DNA from: Paramoeba atlantica
Lineage: Eukaryota; Discosea
Length of the DNA stretch: 64,000 nucleotides
NCBI GenBank assembly: GCA_977017575.1
Contig: CDRNVI010000039.1
Location: 1-64,000, forward strand
Reading direction: 5' to 3'
Shown here: piece after piece, positions 60,370 through 64,000 of the stretch
Numbering within the stretch: the first letter of the stretch is position 1
Layout of the letters: every line of letters begins with the position of its first letter
The notes under the pieces: model-generated
Database searches by the model: none
Told to the model about the DNA's origin: nothing
The model's input: the letters and a program-made list of their open reading frames with translations, nothing else
Position numbers and translations under genes: made by a program

Positions 60370-61563
60370 ATGTTTGACGCCTTGTGGAAAAGGAAAAAAA
60401 GAACGCATTCCCCAGATAGAAGTCATGTGGGAGTCCTTTCGGAATATACCAAACCACACTTTGCATTGCCACAATCGCTGAATACAAGTGATAGTACTGC
60501 AACGCAACCCCTTTGGCAGACTCTGCGTCCGTCAGCACAATCATTCATGTCTGATACTACAGATATTTCACATCATGAGCGACTATACCGGCCTTCGGTG
60601 GTAAGAAATGGTGTTACACCACCTACGCCTAATATTGCTGGCATTGAAATTGACCCACCGACTCGTGGGAGTTCTCATTCGACGCAAGCAAGCAACATCC
60701 CGATGACACGGGAACAGACTTTTTCGCCATTACATCCTCATCATCGAATTACAGAGAAATCTTCAACCGCTAGACATGAAACAGTCCCATTTTTCAAAAC
60801 CACGTATGGAGAAGATTCGAAGACAGCTATGCGCACTTCCTCTGTTTTAGTTGATCGAGCGGACCCCTCGGCCTGTAACTATTGTATCGCTCCTCCATTA
60901 GTGGGTACCGATACTTCTACTATGAATCCTAACCAGGAAGGTGAACAGATAACGCCTATTACGTCAATGGGGGGAGAAATTCTTCATGCTTCATACCCAA
61001 GAGATCAGGAACCCGAACCATGTCCGTTGACTCCAGTATCACTTTCAGAAAGATACTTTCGATCGAATTTGTATCACAGGACCTCCCTTCGAAATTCTGT
61101 GCGTCAAAACGATGAAATGCCATCTCAGGAAGGATTCCATGATTGCTTTGATGCAGTCGAAGCTCTTCCCACTCCAGATTCTACTTCTATAGATTCTAGT
61201 ACTTTAGCCTCTTTAAACCAAGAATTTCACAAGGTTACCTCATCCATACATTCCGCGGTTCAGACAACGTTGAGCGTATATCTTCCCTATACGGAGGCGC
61301 TGGATCACCTGCAGAAAATACTTTTTGATAAGCAAAAATCCGACACTGGTCAAGAGTACCTTGCTCACCAGCGTAGTCGCGTTCGAGAATTACTTCGAGT
61401 TGTGGAACACCCCCCATCTGCTAGTACACTACTAACGGCACTACGTACTGCAACAGAGCAGGTTGAGGAGACGTTGCTACAAACACAGCAATCGCTTGCA
61501 CGCCAAAGAGCACTTTGTTTTCAAGAGGCTAATGCCGTGTTTTACGATCAGGACTTGGGATGA
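60370..61563 (+). CDS. Hypothetical protein, disordered with coiled-coil end (397 aa)
   Basis: The first 290 residues are rich in Ser, Thr, Pro and His with no clear fold. The last 110 (from about SLNQEFHKVTSSIHSAVQTT) are helical with heptad-like spacing (RVRELLRVVEHPPSASTLLTAL, ATEQVEETLLQTQQSLARQR), suggesting a coiled coil used for assembly. The N-terminus MFDALWKRKKRTHSPDR is basic. The layout is seen in cytoskeletal or nuclear-pore-associated proteins, but I cannot name a family. Confidence 0.6.
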   Translation: MFDALWKRKKRTHSPDRSHVGVLSEYTKPHFALPQSLNTSDSTATQPLWQTLRPSAQSFMSDTTDISHHERLYRPSVVRNGVTPPTPNIAGIEIDPPTRGSSHSTQASNIPMTREQTFSPLHPHHRITEKSSTARHETVPFFKTTYGEDSKTAMRTSSVLVDRADPSACNYCIAPPLVGTDTSTMNPNQEGEQITPITSMGGEILHASYPRDQEPEPCPLTPVSLSERYFRSNLYHRTSLRNSVRQNDEMPSQEGFHDCFDAVEALPTPDSTSIDSSTLASLNQEFHKVTSSIHSAVQTTLSVYLPYTEALDHLQKILFDKQKSDTGQEYLAHQRSRVRELLRVVEHPPSASTLLTALRTATEQVEETLLQTQQSLARQRALCFQEANAVFYDQDLG

Positions 61564-61935
61564 CTCTCGGTTAATCGAAACATAATATACCGTATCTCAT
61601 TTTACACCGTAAACGACACCCGATATTGACATCCGACTTGACAACACAACAAATTTACCTTTTTATTGCTGTGGGCATACATATTGAGTTTCATTTTTTT
61701 CTTTTACCATAAGTAATCTCGAAACCATCATCTCAAATTCCATTTTTAGCCATTTTCAATAAATTTTATTAAAACGTTCTTGTTTCTTCTCCTTCTCACC
61801 TCTTTCCAAAAAGAAAAAGGCGCAAAATCAAGGACACCATAATTGTATCCAAAAACCATTTGAGCACAACCTTTTACCCCAATCACCCTCCATTTACCCC
61901 CTTTACCCCACTTTTTCACACCACCCCCACCCTCC
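61564..61935. other. Intergenic, C-rich before start
   Basis: 372 bases with no gene. The last 75 bases are pyrimidine-rich (ACCCC and CCACC words), leading into the C-rich start of LRR member 10. Confidence 0.4.
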
Positions 61936-62715
61936 ATGTCCCTCTACCCCTCTCTCCCCCCCACCTCCGCCCTGGACGACCCCCTCCCCCCTCCCCCCCG
62001 CCTCGGCAAGATCCGCGGCGCCGCCCTCCCCCCCGAGTTCGACCTCGCCCACTTCACCCACGCCCTCACCAACCCCCACCCCAGCTGGACCACCCACACC
62101 CCCGCCTGCGACTGGGCCGGGGTCAAGTGCACCGAGGCCCGCGTCCTCTACTGGATCTGCTGGGAGCGCCGCGCCCTCCGCGGCCCCCTCCGCTGGTCCC
62201 ACCTCCCCGCCCCCACCCAGCGTCTCGACCTCGATGTCAACCGCCTGCACGGCCCCCTCGACACCGCAGCCCTCCCCGCCCCCCTCCAGGCCTTCAGCAC
62301 CCACGAGAACCAACTCACCGGGGCGCTCGCCCTCGAGGCCCTCCCCCCCGCGGTCACGGAGGTCTACCTCTCGGTGAACGGCTTCACCCACGGGGTCGAC
62401 CTCACGCGACTGCCGGGGGGGCTCCAGCGGCTCTACCTCTGGGGGAACCGACTCACCGGGACCCCGGCGCTCGGGGCGCTCCCGTGGGGGCTGCAGGAGC
62501 TGCTGCTGAACGACAACGCGTTCAGCGGGTGGGTGGGGGCGCTGGGGCGGGCGGGGGGGCTGCGGGAGGGGCTGTGGGGGCTGGACGTGAGTCGGAACCC
62601 CGGGCTGCGGGGGGAGGTGGTGGTGGGGAGCTGGCCGCGGTCGCTGCGGAGGTGTGAGTGGGGGGGGACGGGGATGGTGGTGGGGCAGAAGGAGGAGGAG
62701 GAGGGGGGAGGGTAG
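61936..62715 (+). CDS. LRR protein with plant-like cap, member 10 (extreme GC)
   Basis: 259 residues. Lead-in GKIRGAALPPEFDLAHFTHA, cap SWTTHTPACDWAGVKC and VLYWICWERRALRGPLRWSH, then about six repeats (LPPAVTEVYLSVNGFTHGVD). It is clearly the same family as its AT-rich neighbours, but nearly all its third positions are G or C. The first half uses C-ending codons (CCC, CTC, GCC), and after about 62340 it switches to G-rich codons (GGG, CTG, GCG). The tail is Glu/Gly-rich. The protein shows no signal peptide. Confidence 0.88.
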   Translation: MSLYPSLPPTSALDDPLPPPPRLGKIRGAALPPEFDLAHFTHALTNPHPSWTTHTPACDWAGVKCTEARVLYWICWERRALRGPLRWSHLPAPTQRLDLDVNRLHGPLDTAALPAPLQAFSTHENQLTGALALEALPPAVTEVYLSVNGFTHGVDLTRLPGGLQRLYLWGNRLTGTPALGALPWGLQELLLNDNAFSGWVGALGRAGGLREGLWGLDVSRNPGLRGEVVVGSWPRSLRRCEWGGTGMVVGQKEEEEGGG

Positions 62716-63012
62716 GGGGGGGGTCGGATTGTAGTTAGTAAAAACCAAGGTGGAGAGGAGGGAGAGGGGTAGATGTGTGCGACACGGGGGGGGGGGTAGA
62801 TGTAGTGTTTTGTGTAGGTAGTAATTATTTAGCTTTTTCTCATGCTTTAATAGAGGATGGTAAATCGAACACGTGTAGATACTCGAAAACGACGGTTCAC
62901 ACGTTTCTAATATTTCTTTGTTTCTTTGTTTCTTTGTTAGGTTCTTTGTTTCTATAAAGTTAGCATTATACAAGACTGATTCAGAAAGAAATCATATCTT
63001 CTCCACTTCAAC
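62716..63012. other. Intergenic, G-rich then AT-rich
   Basis: 297 bases. The G-rich composition of member 10 continues to about 62800 (GGGGG runs that could form quadruplexes) and then turns AT-rich. TTTCTTTG is repeated three times at 62915-62938. No gene. Confidence 0.4.
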
Positions 63013-63903
63013 ATGTCTCGGCTAGCGAGACTCGACGATGCCCAAGAGCCTCCGTTAAAAAGACGTCGGAGTTCCAGCCCTACGACCGATTCCTTTTCGT
63101 CGTTGCAACCGACTGGAGTGCAAGCCCGAAAATCCTATGGTGCTAAAGTACGTGGCACAGTGATGCCACAAGAATATGAGCTTGAAAAACTCTTGGAGAG
63201 GATCACTTCGAGGAGTGATTCATGGAACGTTTCAAATCACGCGTGTGATTGGTCAGGTATGACATGTAACGAAGAAAGGGAAGTTACCGTAATCGATTGG
63301 ACGTGCTGTGGGCTAGGAGGTCCTCTAAATTGGGCGCACCTTCCTTCAACTCTTAAAGAGATGTATGCATGCGGTGATGACATAGAAGGAGACCTTCCAC
63401 TCGAAGAACTTCCAAACCACCTGGAGGTTCTTTCGCTTTTCGATAATTATCTTCGCGGAGAGCTAGATTTCAGCCAGCTACCAAAGACAATGAAACAGCT
63501 GTTTTTAAATCGCAACGAATTTGAGGGTCATGTAGACTTGACGTGCTTGCCTACGACTTTGCTATACTTAGAGCTCCAACAGAACACTTTATGTGGAGAG
63601 GTACGATTGGATAAATTGCCAGAGGGGTTACAAGGTCTTAATCTCGGAGAAAACGAATTTTCTGGGACACTTGACCTCGAACACTTGCCAACCACATTAG
63701 AAGAGCTCCGTCTTGACCATAACGAATTTGAGGGAACCGTGGACTTGAGTGAACTGCCGGACACATTGTCGAAATTAGACCTTTCAGGAAATACTGATTT
63801 AACAGGATATGTTTATGGTCCCCGTCTGCCCCGACGTCTGGGTCGTAAATCTTTTTCTACACGTGGCACAAAAATTGAAATACAGGGTATGAGAAGATAT
63901 TAA
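63013..63903 (+). CDS. LRR protein with plant-like cap, member 11 (NLS-like motif)
   Basis: 296 residues. The start has DDAQEPPLKRRRSSSPTT, a classic-looking nuclear localisation signal matching VQEPPTKRQKTQ in member 4. The lead-in is GAKVRGTVMPQEYELEKLL, the cap SWNVSNHACDWSGMTCNEER and VTVIDWTCCGLGGPLNWAH, and eight or so repeats follow (LPTTLEELRLDHNEFEGTVD). There is no signal peptide or membrane segment. This is the most regular member and the best reference for the family. Codon use is balanced, unlike member 10 just upstream. Confidence 0.92.
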   Translation: MSRLARLDDAQEPPLKRRRSSSPTTDSFSSLQPTGVQARKSYGAKVRGTVMPQEYELEKLLERITSRSDSWNVSNHACDWSGMTCNEEREVTVIDWTCCGLGGPLNWAHLPSTLKEMYACGDDIEGDLPLEELPNHLEVLSLFDNYLRGELDFSQLPKTMKQLFLNRNEFEGHVDLTCLPTTLLYLELQQNTLCGEVRLDKLPEGLQGLNLGENEFSGTLDLEHLPTTLEELRLDHNEFEGTVDLSELPDTLSKLDLSGNTDLTGYVYGPRLPRRLGRKSFSTRGTKIEIQGMRRY

Positions 63904-64000
63904 TAGTTAAAGGTTACTGTAGTTCCGCATACAAGGTCGGCGTATACGACTCATGTGCAGCGAAATTTATATCTAAAGTGAAAAATGTAGAATACTTCGT

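Noticed and set aside
61903-62973. A 356-codon minus-strand frame opposite LRR member 10
   Set aside because: It is a by-product of extreme GC content with few stop codons. Its protein is Pro/Gly/Arg/Glu-rich nonsense, while the plus strand encodes a clear LRR protein.

Overview
This window looks like nuclear DNA of a protist. The genes are long, uninterrupted open frames with no introns I can recognise, and every confident host gene (about 25) lies on the plus strand. The only minus-strand coding regions I could identify belong to mobile elements; a possible unknown gene pair at 2681-3732 would be the exception. One-way gene order, a tyrosine-recombinase retroelement of VIPER/DIRS type, a duplicated mitochondrial-style cold-shock/RGG protein, a long PPR protein, an ORC1/CDC6 ATPase and pyrimidine-AG tracts just before several start codons together suggest a euglenozoan, perhaps a kinetoplastid relative. 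This is inference: no spliced-leader RNA or rRNA is present to settle it.

Bases 1-20,400 are rich in mobile elements. They hold three copies or relics of a Tc1/mariner/IS630-like transposase with an unusual DD32E spacing (1235-2582, 11393-12047, 14605-16196), a related non-autonomous element (12375-13128), two nearly identical 1-kb elements with TA target duplications (4537-5537, 17154-18136), a LINE reverse transcriptase relic (about 5600-6420), a tyrosine-recombinase retroelement fossil (13753-18535) cut by two of these DNA transposons, smaller inverted-repeat elements, and an 89-unit TATC microsatellite. The only clear host gene here is a questin-oxidase-like protein (9022-10299).

Bases 20,400-32,000 hold housekeeping genes: ribosomal protein L23a, two cold-shock/RGG proteins in tandem, a PPR protein, a divergent HSP70 and an APC2-like cullin. 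After a nested pair of small transposons comes a mixed region (32.4-64 kb). In it an SCaMC-like mitochondrial carrier, a metallo-beta-lactamase/SAM fusion, a PBZ zinc-finger protein, an ORC1/CDC6 protein, a signal peptide peptidase, a possible divergent carrier and several unknown proteins are interspersed with at least ten open copies and two relics of one leucine-rich-repeat family. This family has a plant-like N-terminal cap (W-x-G-V-x-C) preceded by a conserved KVRG..LP.EYEL motif. A complete Tc1 (DD34E) transposon sits at 40917-42317, and a second copy of the 0.88-kb repeat seen at 265-1149 lies at 53078-53960.

Two features cut across the genes. Several GC-rich genes (PPR, HSP70, carrier, MBL-SAM, the 42716 gene, the 61936 LRR gene) switch from C-rich to G-rich codon use part-way along the same strand. 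Some of these also carry AT-rich insertions coding for Asn/Lys/Glu- or Asn-rich tracts. The LRR family is the most likely undescribed system: a local, birth-and-death array of short plant-like LRR proteins, two of which carry nuclear-localisation-like motifs. LRR copies, unknown genes and transposons share the same 31 kb.
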